Assembly: GCF_000003815.2 (NCBI RefSeq)
Contig: NW_023365714.1
Coordinates: 183,858 to 247,857 of the forward strand
From: Branchiostoma floridae
Lineage: Eukaryota > Chordata > Leptocardii > Amphioxiformes > Branchiostomatidae
Direction of reading: 5' to 3'
DNA: 64,000 nt
Program-made: the position numbers and the translations under genes
Notes under the pieces: model-generated
What the model was told of the DNA's origin: nothing
The model's input: only the letters and a program-made list of their open reading frames with translations
The model's database searches: none
In this document: positions 10,901 to 21,113 of the stretch, piece after piece
How the letters are laid out: every line of letters begins with the position of its first letter
How positions within the stretch are numbered: the first letter of the stretch is position 1

Positions 10901-12170
10901 TGATTAAGTGCTATATTCCGTTATATCATTTTGTCCAACTTAAAGGAAATACGTGACCTCATTGTATGGATGAGTGTTTCATGATAGACTACCCATGGAT
11001 CCCAAAGTAGCTTATTTGGGTTGTATAAAGTTGAATGATGCATCAAAATACAAAGTAGTTTACTCATTCAAATCTCTGGTATGAATTATTGTCCTTTGCA
11101 GCTGCATCTCACCCCTGCCCGGAAACCATGTCTGTACAGATTTGACAGGTGATTGTGTGCATTGAAAGAAATTGTTGCCGATGGCTATTAATCAATGTCA
11201 AGCTAATGAGACTACCATTATTTGTCATCCATACGCAAACATTTAACCCTATTCAGACGGGGGAGGGCAACTGATCGAACAACCACCAAATTTGGTGAGT
11301 TTTCCTAAAAATTGGTTGGCAACGACTTCACGTGGTTTGAATAATTTTCATTTTTTTCGTGTTGCCACGACAACTGTTTGTTGACAGGCATTTTTTAACG
11401 AAAATTGCTAATTTCGGTTCTATGTATTTGTTATGTGTATTTGATATATTACTGCTATTTTTGTATATAAATACAATAAATTAAATACTATATAATGTTA
11501 TCTAGAATATTTCATGATTAAATATGCAAAGTTATGCTAATTTTATGACGTCATCGGCAACTGAACTACCTGGTATTTTTTCTTAAGAAAAGTTGAAATG
11601 ACCCTTTTTAGTCTATTTTCATTGCATTTTGCGATTATTTGTTGAAAAATGTATTTTAGAAAAGTCAAGGTGGTGGACATAAGACGGCGGAGCCTAACTG
11701 GTATCTTAGCTATGCATGACGTCATGATCCATACCATCAATTTAGTCTAACTCCATGTTTATTTTACAAAGCTTATGGTAACTGTGTGAACATCACGGAT
11801 AGCTACCAAATGTTAGCGAGTGAAAAAAATGGCTAGAGGCATGATGCTGTGCACACATTATAAACTTTCAGATGTACTTAAAAACTGAACCATTGCGACA
11901 TGCATTGTTTTAGATATCTAACAAATTGTCTTCGATAGCCGTCGACCAGTCATTTCCTTTAACGTACATCTTCGCCTTCTAAGTAACATTACTGAATACG
12001 TTAAAAGAGACAAAGAAAGTCACTTACTCGTCAACAGTTTTCTTGGTGATGAGTTCAACATTCCCGCTGCTTCAAACCCGTAAACTCTACAAATCCAGTA
12101 CGTTGTGGCGGTTTCGTTGTGAAGGTAAAGGTGTTTTTAACAAAATCTTTGTCAAACCAACTGTACCTGG
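10900..12170. other. Non-coding filler where a gene would be expected
   Basis: AT-rich, without LRR codons on either strand. The phrase GGCTATTAATCAATGTCAAG near 11180 corresponds to the conserved 5' intron phrase upstream of LRR-1 and LRR-2. The flanks of a gene unit are therefore preserved while the coding exon is absent. Confidence 0.5.
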
Positions 12171-12176
12171 CGTTAC

Positions 12177-12252
12177 CTGATCTAAGACAAGTTCAAGTTT
12201 TGGTCTTCCCTGCCTCCGTCACACCCGACACACACCCTGTAACTACGCAGCA
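12177..12252 (-). promoter_or_regulatory. Orphan family exon 1 with intact donor
   Basis: Minus-strand reading ends GATCAG|GTAACG, a functional-looking donor, and the upstream part keeps TGCGTAGTTACAGGGTGTG. No LRR coding exon follows until LRR-1, nine kilobases away. It is either a relic or a distant alternative first exon. Confidence 0.45.
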
Positions 12253-13234
12253 GGTTTGGCTGAGGGAGTTATTCTCCATTTATCCAAAATGACTGTCAGT
12301 CACGTATTGTCGTAGGGAGGTGGCTACATACCCATTTATCTACCTTGTCTGTTGGTCGTGTATTGTTGTAATGTTTGAGTTAAATCCCCTCCATGCATCC
12401 GCCCGGGTTGTTGTGTATTGTAGTGCCAGAGTTATTCCCCATTGTTGTTGTTTTTCAGTACGTGTACGTGTTCAGACGATGTTTTCCTACCCCCTACAGC
12501 CTGCAAATCGTCCGTCATGTTGAAATCTGGTTAAGATGGGATTTGATTTTTCTAACTCCACACCTGCAGTCAGCACGAATCCAGTACCAAACGTCACTAG
12601 TTCTACACAAGTCCAAGTGTTCTGTTCTTAATTACCTGCCTCCGTCACACCAGACAAACCCTGTAACTAGGGCGCAGGTTTGCCTGTAAAAAGATTTAAT
12701 CTCAATATATTCACCCCAGTTGGTGGTCGTGTATGCCACCGGGACGATTAAATCCTCTTTTACTTTCTATACATGTTGGCCCGCCCTTTTTGTAGCTGAC
12801 TGAAGTCCCCGTTTATTCGCCGCGATTGTTCGTGCGCCTCTGTACAGACGGCGTTTGCTTGCCCAACTGGGCCGCGAATACGGCAAACCCGTCATTCAAA
12901 AATTTATAGAGAATGTTTGATCACTTTTGGAGTTTTGTCCGGTAAAGATAACAAGAGTGCAGTTCCCAACCGAGGCGCCCTGCGGCGCAAAAGCACACAT
13001 CTTCGCTTTAGGTTGTTACTTTGAAATTTACTATTTTGAATATTGGCTGCTGTCTTTGTTCGTTAGCACATGGATATTTTCAGACGTACATGTATCATGT
13101 TACAATGTTTGATGCTAAAACTTGGAACTGATGAACAGATTGTCAACTTAAATGGAGTACCGTCTAATATTGAGTCGTTCGTTACAGTAGATAACACATA
13201 TAAAACACATCATTCCACATATTTACGAAGCGGG
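12253..13234. other. Non-coding flank with further exon-1 copy
   Basis: Holds single GTCGTGTATTGTTGTA-type units (about 12300-12400 and 12727) and another diverged exon-1 copy at about 12600-12685 with a weak donor context. No gene seen. Confidence 0.45.
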
Positions 13235-13240
13235 TTTATT
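13235..13240 (-). terminator. Poly(A) signal of LRR-2
   Basis: AATAAA on the minus strand, 420 bases past the LRR-2 stop. It lies in a phrase (GGGTTTATTTGA on the plus strand) conserved at the ends of LRR-2, LRR-3, LRR-4 and the orphan unit. Confidence 0.6.
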
Positions 13241-13659
13241 TGACAATTCTTGGAAAACCACAAGCAACTCTAAATAAAAGTCTCACGAAAATATCAGTTT
13301 CTTTGAATGCCGAGATCTGTAGTCATATTGTACGATTCCGTTGTCAGACAAAGGAAATCCACCATTGACATTTTATAGATCAGAAAACAATTTAAACACA
13401 TCATTTTCAGTAACAAGTGGCTCTGTATAGAAGTCTTAAGTAGAAATATCACAACAATAGTTCTGTTTCTCTCTTTGTCAGCCAAATTTAGCTACACATT
13501 TTAGTCCCATTGCCATTCTTTTCATGATTTCAGAAATGCATGTTGAAAATGTGCAAATCATTTCATCTCACAAAATGACTCAAACTTGCAAACGTCATTT
13601 TGTAGGATGAATGACGGAAGAATCTTTTTTTTTCAAAAACGCTTACTCAATATGTCTTT

Positions 13660-14901
13660 CTACGGAGCTGCCAGACCTTTGGGCAGCCGGGATTCGCGGG
13701 TTTGCTGATAGATGAAATGCCTGTTCAGAGGTACGTAGTTCTTTAAAGCATCAGCACCATGCACATCTGCTTGAACGTCCTGTTGGTAATCCTGATGTGG
13801 AGCTGCTGCCTTGATCATGATGGGTGGAAGTGGAGGCCGCAGAACCGAAGAACTCTGATCAAAGCTGTGCGGAAGCGGGACTGTTCCCGACCTTGCAGTG
13901 GAGGCACCCTGCCATGCGTGATAATGACCTCTGGTTGGTGCGTTGTTTATGTTGCTGTGAACATCACTGAGGTCTGCCACAGGGGCAGGGCGCGTTTTGA
14001 CTCTCTTCTTTACACACCAGATCGCAAGGAAAATGGCCGAGGTGAGAAGTCCGATGGCCGCGCTTATAAACCCAATGAGGAAGACTGGGTGGAAGTACGA
14101 ACCGGAAGAAACAGTCGTAGCTTCCAGTAGAACAACAGATGTTGTTGTTGTCTCTTCACAGAACAGATCGTCAGTATTTACGTCATGCAGTAAGCTTTTC
14201 CCTGTAAGGTTAGCAGGTCCGGCACAGATGATCTGGCTCTCGAATGCATAAGACCCGGTCATTCGTTGCTTAAAGGGAAGCATCCTGCAGTCACACTGCC
14301 AGGGGTTGTTAGAGATGTCTACAGTTTGGGTGGAGGCCAGTATGTCATATGCCATGACTGGTAGAGTCTCCATGCTGTTACCACTAAGTAAAAGAGTGCT
14401 GAGCTGAGTCAGATTTACGAAAACGCTTGTTGCAAAGGTGGTGAGGTGGTTGTCCCGAAGGTCAAGAAGGCGGAGCTGCTGGGTGGCATTGAAGGTCGAT
14501 GCCTCGATACTGTGTATGTTGTTGTAAAGCAGGAAAAGGTGCATCAGGTTAACAAGTCCCACAAACATGTCAGCTCTCAGACTGGTTAATCGGTTAAATT
14601 CAAGAGACAGTTGTCTTAACCTGGTTAAGTTGTAGAAAGCTCTGGGGTTGATGACGGAGATCTGGTTGTTACTAGAATGTAATCCAAGCAGTCTGCTGTA
14701 CCTGGAGAAGTCAGACTGGCTTAAGGTTGTGATGACGTTGTTATACAGCCACAGGGTGCCGATGCTTGTAGGCAGGTCCTGAGGAACACTGCTTAGGCCT
14801 CTGTTTTCGCAGTGACAGTTTAACGGACAGCTGCTGCTGCAGGCTGCGGTCGGTCTGGCTTCATTCAGGATGATCAGCAGAAAAACCAGCATACTCTTCA
14901 T
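13660..14901 (-). CDS. LRR-2: LRR transmembrane receptor, short form
   Basis: About 413 residues in one exon. Signal peptide MKSMLVFLLIIL to TAA|CSSSC, LRRNT (CPLNCHCENRGLSSVP), six LRRs, LRRCT (NPWQCDCRMLPFKQRM to DDLFCEE), a stalk of only about 15-20 residues, a helix (about 278-302, VFLIGFISAAIGLLTSAIF) and a tail with KTRPAPVADLSD, RPPLPPI and HFIYQQT. I chose the ATG at 14899-14901 by alignment with paralogues. The frame stays open for another 52 codons upstream, but that part is intronic: a splice acceptor (GATGCAG|GC) sits at about 14922. A three-codon upstream frame (ATG GCC AAA TAA, 14914-14903) ends one base before the start. It is the most compact intact family member. The ligand is unknown. 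Confidence 0.88.
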   Translation of the reverse strand: MKSMLVFLLIILNEARPTAACSSSCPLNCHCENRGLSSVPQDLPTSIGTLWLYNNVITTLSQSDFSRYSRLLGLHSSNNQISVINPRAFYNLTRLRQLSLEFNRLTSLRADMFVGLVNLMHLFLLYNNIHSIEASTFNATQQLRLLDLRDNHLTTFATSVFVNLTQLSTLLLSGNSMETLPVMAYDILASTQTVDISNNPWQCDCRMLPFKQRMTGSYAFESQIICAGPANLTGKSLLHDVNTDDLFCEETTTTSVVLLEATTVSSGSYFHPVFLIGFISAAIGLLTSAIFLAIWCVKKRVKTRPAPVADLSDVHSNINNAPTRGHYHAWQGASTARSGTVPLPHSFDQSSSVLRPPLPPIMIKAAAPHQDYQQDVQADVHGADALKNYVPLNRHFIYQQTRESRLPKGLAAP

Positions 14902-15057
14902 CTTATTTGGCCATACTTTTGCCTGCATCATAAGAAATAGATATGGCTTTTTGGTATGACTTATGATCTTATAACCGTCGGTGCCCCAAGTGTTAACAAG
15001 TGTTCGGCAAGTGCTCTGTGATAGAGAAGAGGCCGAATGTGCTTGTAAGGTAATCAA

Positions 15058-15752
15058 AGGCCATTGATCAAAGTCAACCTAAACAAAGTGCCACCCTTTG
15101 TGGTCGATAAACAATAGCGTGGTCTGATCTTTTTAAATACACTGTGAGACTTGCAAATAAGCTAAAACTGTACTACATAAATGTTGTTTATCCGCTCAAT
15201 ACTAACACATTCAGCTTGAGCCACATCGAACCCATTTGTTCTTTTTCTTACTTAACTGTGCAGACTGTGGGTATTCTAAACAGTACCAAGTGTTAATCAT
15301 AATTATACAGACCGCCTATATCGCTTGAGTGCTAACATCATGCCAACTTTGCACAGCTTATCCTGACTGTCAGGTGTGCGATGATAGCATCCTAACATTA
15401 TGGACCTTTAAGAAATCAGCAATATTTGCTCGCGGTGAAATACTATGCAGACTTTGTAAACGATAAGTATATGTAACGTAAAGAAATTGGAAGAGACGAG
15501 TCCGGCGAATCGAGAGACGTTATACTTATCTGACATACGAAAAGATAAAACACTTAAGATGAATTTACTTAGGAAACTTAACATATCTCTGCAAATCTTT
15601 AAAAGATTGACAAAAGAAGCCACCTACCAGCCGACAGTTTGCTTGGTGAGTTTGACCTTTTTCCTGATGCCACAAGTCCGGCACCATGAAAGGTTTCCTT
15701 AGCAGTGAAAGTAAAGCTTACTCCAACGGAATCCTCACATGTCTAATTTTAC
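15058..15752 (-). other. 5'UTR intron of LRR-2
   Basis: Non-coding region between the acceptor at about 14922 and the exon-1 donor at 15753. It includes the conserved phrase AAAGGCCATTGATCAAAGTC near 15055-15080. The small open frames here have no family features. Confidence 0.5.
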
Positions 15753-15835
15753 CTGTTCTAAGACAAGTCCAAGTGTTCTGGTCCCTCCTGTCTCCGTCAC
15801 GCCCGACACAAACCCTGTAACTACGCAGCAGGTTT
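15753..15835 (-). promoter_or_regulatory. Non-coding exon 1 / promoter segment of LRR-2
   Basis: Minus-strand reading: TGCTGCGTAGTTACAGGG, then a conserved body with GTGACGG and CACTTGGACTTGTCTTAG, ending AACAG|GTAAAA. The body and donor recur before nearly every LRR gene of the cluster. A 5'UTR exon that carries or abuts the promoter is the simplest reading. Confidence 0.6.
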
Positions 15836-15914
15836 GGCTGTAGAAGGAGTTAATCTCCAATTAGCCACAAAGGTTGTCACACATGTTGTTACATAGCCAT
15901 TTATCTACTTCATT

Positions 15915-16555
15915 TGTTGGTCGTGTATTGTTGTAACGCCTGAGTAAAAACGCCATTTATCCGCCCTTGTTGTTGGTCGTGTATTGTTGTAGCGCTTGAG
16001 TCAAAACGTCATTTATCCACCCTTGTTGTTTGTCGTGTATTGTTGTAGCGTCTGAGTTAAAACGCCATTTATCCACCTTTGTTGTCGGTCGTGTATTGTT
16101 GTAGCGTCTGAGTTAAAACGCCATTTATCCACCTTTGTTGTCGGTCGTGTATTGTTGTAGCGTCTGAGTTAAAACGCCATTTATCCACCTTTGTTGTCGG
16201 TCGTGTATTGTTGTAGCGTCTGAGTTAAAACGCCATTTATCCACCTTTGTTGTCGGTCGTGTATTGTTGTAGCGTCTGAGTTAAAACGCCATTTATCCAC
16301 CTTTGTTGTCGGTCGTGTATTGTTGTAGCGTCTGCGTTAAAACGCCATTTATCCACCCTTGTTGTTTGTCGTGTATTGTTGTAGCGTCTGAGTTAAAACG
16401 CCATTTATCCACCCGTGTTGTTGGTCGTGTATTGTTGTAGCGCCTGAGTTAAAACGCCATTTATCCACCCTTGTTGTTGGTCGTGTATTGTTGTAGCGCA
16501 TGAGTTAAAACGCCATTTATCCACCCTTGATGTTGGTCGTGTATTGTTGTAGCTG
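15915..16555. repeat. 56-bp minisatellite
   Basis: About eleven to twelve head-to-tail copies of a 56-bp unit containing GTCGTGTATTGTTGTAGCG and GAGTTAAAACGCCATTTATC. Spacing is exactly 56 bp between the starts at 16088, 16144 and 16200, and the central copies are almost identical. Single diverged units occur upstream of the exon-1 copies at 5.1-6.0, 9.6-9.9 and 12.3-12.4 kb, so the array grew from a segment native to this promoter region. Confidence 0.95.
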
Positions 16556-17135
16556 TGTCAAATCCCCATTTATGCACCTTCTTGTCGGTACGCTTTTGTA
16601 CAGACAGGTGTTTGCCTACTCCACCGGCCAGCGATTAAGGAAAACCAACTGTTCAAAATACTTTGAGTTAGTTTGATGCGATTTGTCCGTCCCACTTAGA
16701 GAGAGAAGTCTTGTTTATGTAATGTTATGTGCCTGTATGTCTGTATATTTGTGTCTTCGCAATTCTCAATATGCAAAATAGAGTGTGGTCATACATCCAC
16801 CGTGTTGCTTATTTTCTCTCTTTGAACATTGTATTCTGTCGCAATAAAACGTGCTTTTGTGACAGCGCCCCCTGGCGTGTCATGCTAAAAGTAGCATATA
16901 GTCAGCAGAGGTAAAACTGGTGGCACCAGTGTTAGAGAAACACACTGCCTTCTAGTCTGTATGCAGTAACATATACAGAGTAAAATGTGTGTAAATTTCA
17001 GCATGATGTATTGACATCGTGCATTACTTAGCAGAAAGATTGTCGCGAAGTAACGAGAAATTTGCAGTACAGCACCGTCTGTTTGCAAGTGTAAAGAAAA
17101 GCAAAGTCAAGCACATCACTCAAGACACACATGGA
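16556..17135. other. Intergenic, no gene seen
   Basis: Contains a copy of the AGAGAGAAGTCTTGTTT phrase also present near 9.98 kb in the orphan unit. No coding features. Confidence 0.4.
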
Positions 17136-17141
17136 TTTATT
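17136..17141 (-). terminator. Poly(A) signal of LRR-3
   Basis: AATAAA on the minus strand about 420 bases after the LRR-3 tail stop, in the same relative position as in LRR-2. Confidence 0.5.
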
Positions 17142-17559
17142 TTCAAGCTTGAAGCAAACACCGTAAGAAGACAAATTTAGATTATCCTAATGTACATTCC
17201 TGCAGGTTCTTTCGTTAATCATTTCGCATGAGAACACCAAGTACAATTTTCAACTTATCACACCAAACAACTCAGTAATTAGAAATAGTAATTGGTAATT
17301 GTACGTGATTGTTAACTCAGTACATGTTATTAGTTCGTAAGTTCACCTTAGCGCTAAGTCACTGAACCATTGTTGGCATATCAATATGTTGTTATATCAA
17401 TAGATATATTGGTCAGTAGGTCACTTATCATGGCAGTTCATCAGCACTCACCATTATCTTAAGATATTTTAAAACGAAAAGTTTGTCTGGACTATACCAA
17501 GAGCAAAAGGAGTGTCTGATGATCAGATTGGTGCTTTTGACTTCTCTCTGGATATCTGC

Positions 17560-18701
17560 CTATGGACCTGCTCCCATTATAGGGGGAAGGGGAGAGCGCG
17601 CCATTCTGTACCCCGGGTCGAAGATGGACGGAACCGGCTCGTGGGCTGGGTCTGATCCGTGCTTTACGTCACCAAACTGTGCTGCACCTGTTCCCGTGAC
17701 GTCATGTCCTATGTTGTCAAGGCAACTGGCTGTGACGCGTGTTTCCGGGGCTGGGCTGGTCCTTCCTTTCCTCTTACTGCACCAGATCAGCAGGAAAACG
17801 GCTGAGGTAATGATGACCCCGACTGCCACACCCAGGGAGCCACTGAGGAAGTTTGAAAGGGAAAAACCGTCGGGTGAGCTACCATCAGCAGAAGTTGCGG
17901 GTGAGGTACCATCTGCAGAGCCACCGGATATGGTACCATCAACGAAACCACCGGGTGAGGTACCCATACCATCAGCAAGGACACTGGATGATGTACTTTC
18001 CTCTCCACAGATCATATCGTCAGGATATACAGCATATAACAAGCTTTTCCTTCATGGTTAGAAGGTCCGGCACAAATGATTTGTTTTTCAAATGCCGGGA
18101 AACTCGTCATCCTTCGCTTAAAGGGCAGCATCCTGCAGTCACACTGCCAGGGGTTGTTAGTGATGTCAACAGTTGAGATGGAGTCCAGTATGTCATATGC
18201 CGCTGGGGGCAGCGTGTCCATTTGATTGTTGGATAGGTCAACATGCCCCAGCACTGAACTATTCAAATTTGACAAGGCTTCAATTGGAAAAGCGTTGATG
18301 GTGTTGTTCTCCAGGACAAGTTCCCATAGGCTATTAAGTCCTATAAACATGTTAGCTGGGAGACTGGTTAACTGATTATTATCAAGGTACAGCCAAGTTA
18401 ACCTGGTTAAGTTGAAGAAGGCTCCGCTGTTTATTACGGAGATCCGGTTGGATCGAAGCTCTAAGAACATCAGGTTGCTGTATCTTGAGAAGTCTGACTG
18501 GTTTAAGGTTGTGAGAGCGTTGTTATCCAGGTTCAGGAAAGTGATGGTTGGAGAGAGGTCCTGAGGAACACTGGTGAGGCCCATGTTGCTGCAGTCACCA
18601 TCTGACCACAAACAGTTGCTTAAGGCTGGAGCACGAGTCAGTCCGACTTCATTCAGGAGGATCATCAGAAGAACCAGCATCCTCTTCTTCTTGTTTGTCA
18701 T
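17560..18701 (-). pseudogene. LRR-3: frameshifted LRR transmembrane receptor
   Basis: The 5' part reads MTNKKKRMLVLLM (signal peptide), a degenerate LRRNT, five LRRs and an LRRCT (NPWQCDCRMLPFKRRM to IICAGPSN). The frame is then lost at about 18040-18055. Paralogues have AAGCTTTTCCCTGTAAGG here and this copy lacks one base. The other frame carries on with PDDMICGEE, a Gly/Ser/Thr/Pro stalk with degenerate GTSPGG-type repeats, a helix (LGVAVGVIITSAVFLLIW) and a tail ending RSPLPPIMGAGP. Only two of the four LRRNT cysteines remain, which supports genuine decay over a read error. If the one-base loss is an assembly error the product would be a normal receptor of about 380 residues. An acceptor (CTTCACACAG|ACAAA-ATG) precedes the start. 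Confidence 0.8.
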
Positions 18702-19582
18702 TTTGTCTGTGTGAAGAAGAGAATCCATGGCATGTGATCACATACTCATTCCTTATGAACAAATCTCTTGCGATCGTGACACGAACCGTCCGTTGTTCCA
18801 GCATTTTTACAATGTAAAATCACTATTGATAAACAGATAAATAAATTGAATTGGGGAAACATGACCTGGTATCTGATGGTTCTAATCCCCTGAAATTGTG
18901 TCACACAAAACATATTTCCTTACTCGACGTAGATGAACAAGATAACAAATTCGGAGGACCAGCTGCAGTACCATAGCAAGTCGCTAAGAAGTCTAAGATA
19001 TGTTTTCATCTGATATAATTCACGACCTACCCAAATATCAAGACATTGAGGTATTCTCGAGTTATCATACAATGTATAATATGCTTAAACCCTTATAGGT
19101 TTATTGTACGATCGAGTCTTTGTTGACACAGTCTTTCCTGATACTCCGGTTATCTACAGCTTCATGTCTTTTTCCTACAGAGCAACCTAAGCAGGTAGTC
19201 CTGAAACAAACCTTGGAACTGCTTTGTGTTCGTCTTTGTGCACCCTTGTTTTCCCTATCAGTTACCTAAGTGCCTTCCCTCCAATAAGATAAAACTTTTC
19301 ACCTTGATTCATGAAGCTGAACACTCGTTTGGCGGCGATTGTTTGTACCTCGGCTAACCTTCTGTAACCTTCTGTACCTTAGACAGACACACCGGGTGAC
19401 AGCAGTCCTGAACTAGTCGCCATGCCAAAAACGTTCGTCTGGCCTCTGCTTTTTCCGCCGTCTTGAACCAAACCCTGTAACTGCGCAGCACGATATTCCG
19501 TTGTTTATCAAACTTCTTTGTACCTTAGCAAGACATATCTGGTAAAAGTGGTCCTGAGATAGTCGTCACGGTTTGATTTTAC
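18702..19582 (-). other. 5'UTR intron of LRR-3
   Basis: Non-coding. The start-proximal block, with GTGATCACAT on the minus strand, is shared with LRR-4 and LRR-5. No gene seen. Confidence 0.45.
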
Positions 19583-19661
19583 CTGCTCTAAGACAAGTCC
19601 GCCAACTCGTCTGGCGTCAGATGTGTCCGGTGTCTTGAACCAAGCCTGTAACTGCGCAGCA
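19583..19661 (-). promoter_or_regulatory. Non-coding exon 1 of LRR-3
   Basis: Minus-strand reading: TGCGCAGTTACAGGCTTG, then TTCAAGACACCGGACAC, ending TAGAGCAG|GTAAAA at 19583. A second, less complete copy lies at about 19440-19490 (ending CAGTTACAGGGTTTGG). Confidence 0.55.
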
Positions 19662-19861
19662 CGAAATGGCTACTTTGTGATCCACTTCTTCAGTTTCACA
19701 AAACAAACATCGACTATTCAGGCAGAGTCATTTGAGCAGGTTGGCTTTCAAGAAGTAACAATGGCGTACCTGGATCCATGACCAAGTTTTTGTTCTCCTC
19801 GTGAAACGATCAGACTTACCAATTGTTCATAAACAGAAGCATTTCGCTCGCCTTGAATACA

Positions 19862-19949
19862 GCCGTGAGAGTTATACTCGTTCCGAACTTCTTTTACATA
19901 ACGCAGGGTGGAGGTTACGTCAGGTCAGACCGGGTAGAACTTTGACGGT
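19862..19949. repeat. Foldback hairpin, copy 1 (decayed)
   Basis: Arms GCCGTGAGAGTTATAC and GTAGAACTTTGACGGTC flank a loop of about 30 bases. This is the poorest paired of three copies (others at 24145-24232 and 29187-29274). Confidence 0.6.
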
Positions 19950-20326
19950 CGGCATTTTGCTTGAAGTTAAGTGTCGCTTCGCTGTTAACGAACAGCTGGT
20001 AAATAAACACCTGCTCTAAAGGGACAGGTACTAAAATGTTTAGAAACATAAAGGTAAGGAGTTGATTCTATACCTTTAATGAAATTATCAATGTAAGCTA
20101 GATGTCCTATTTTCTTCAGCATCCTTGTTGGCCGCAAGGCAACGCTTTTACCCTTCCATTAATTTGCTCATTTGAAAGAAACAAACCTGAAAAGTCTTGT
20201 GGCCTTCATTCCAGCATATCGTATGCTTTTGGATTTTACTATTTTCTTGTTGACTTTTGAGTTCTCATATACAGTAACAGTCTAAAGCATCAACTCAACA
20301 TATTTCGACATCATCACAAAAGGGAG

Positions 20327-20332
20327 TTTATT
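20327..20332 (-). terminator. Poly(A) signal of LRR-4
   Basis: AATAAA on the minus strand about 780 bases past the LRR-4 stop, in the conserved GAGTTTATTTGAAAG phrase. Confidence 0.5.
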
Positions 20333-21113
20333 TGAAAGTCTCAAGCAGACAACATGATATCAAAGACGACAATGCACATGAATAATAATGTCATATATTT
20401 GGCTGGAAAATATCAAAGTTGTGGTCATAGCTGCAACTTTCGTCATAAAACACCCAATCTAGTCTCACTCAAATATCGCAAGTTATTTTTATAGCCAGCA
20501 ACTAAGGTTATAGCTGGAGACAGACAATAGAAAATGTCAGCACGCAGTGTACAATGTTATACTTGATTAATTATTTCTCAGAATTTCATGTGGATTCTAA
20601 AGCATCACGCAATCACAAATTCGCAGTCTCGTGCAAACATTGAATTCAAAGCCTAACGCAAACATCACAACAGTAAATACAATTTCGTTTGTCTTCAAAG
20701 TATACAAGGTTTCGATTCAAAGCAGCCTAAGAATAGTATAACAATTCCGGTTCACTTTCAAAAAAGAAATGAAAACCTAAAGCCTCACAAAAAACACCAC
20801 AGCAAGAGAAATACAATTACATGTATGTCTTACTCTCAAAATCTATGAACTTCTAAAGTCTCAGGCAAACATCACAACAGTAAAATACAATTCCTCTTTT
20901 GTTTCCTCCAAACATGCAAACGTTTGGTCACAGCAAAAAAAATGATTCGTAAAAATCTATGATAAAAGAGTATTGCAAGCACCATGAAAATCGCATTTCA
21001 CTAGTTTGGTTTCATTTGTAACTTGAAAATTCTGTACGTCCACCTTTATTCAGTCTCAATTTTACTTGTTTATTTCGTGAAAGGCAATTATAGAGCTTGC
21101 CAGAGTTTTTATT

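Larger units (their letters stand above)
19662..21113 (-). other. Intergenic and 3'UTR of LRR-4
   Basis: No gene. The block is duplicated at 23.94-25.45 kb and, more diverged, at 28.98-30.0 kb. It includes a foldback (19862-19949) and, from 20.3 kb, the LRR-4 3'UTR with repeated AACATCACAACAGTAAA phrases. Confidence 0.55.

Noticed and set aside
15915-16555. CRISPR-like array
   Set aside because: Units are contiguous with no unique spacers, and the setting is eukaryotic; it is a minisatellite.
17483-18061. 192-codon plus-strand frame opposite LRR-3
   Set aside because: It is the complement of the LRR-3 stalk, helix and tail, whose minus-strand reading matches paralogues.
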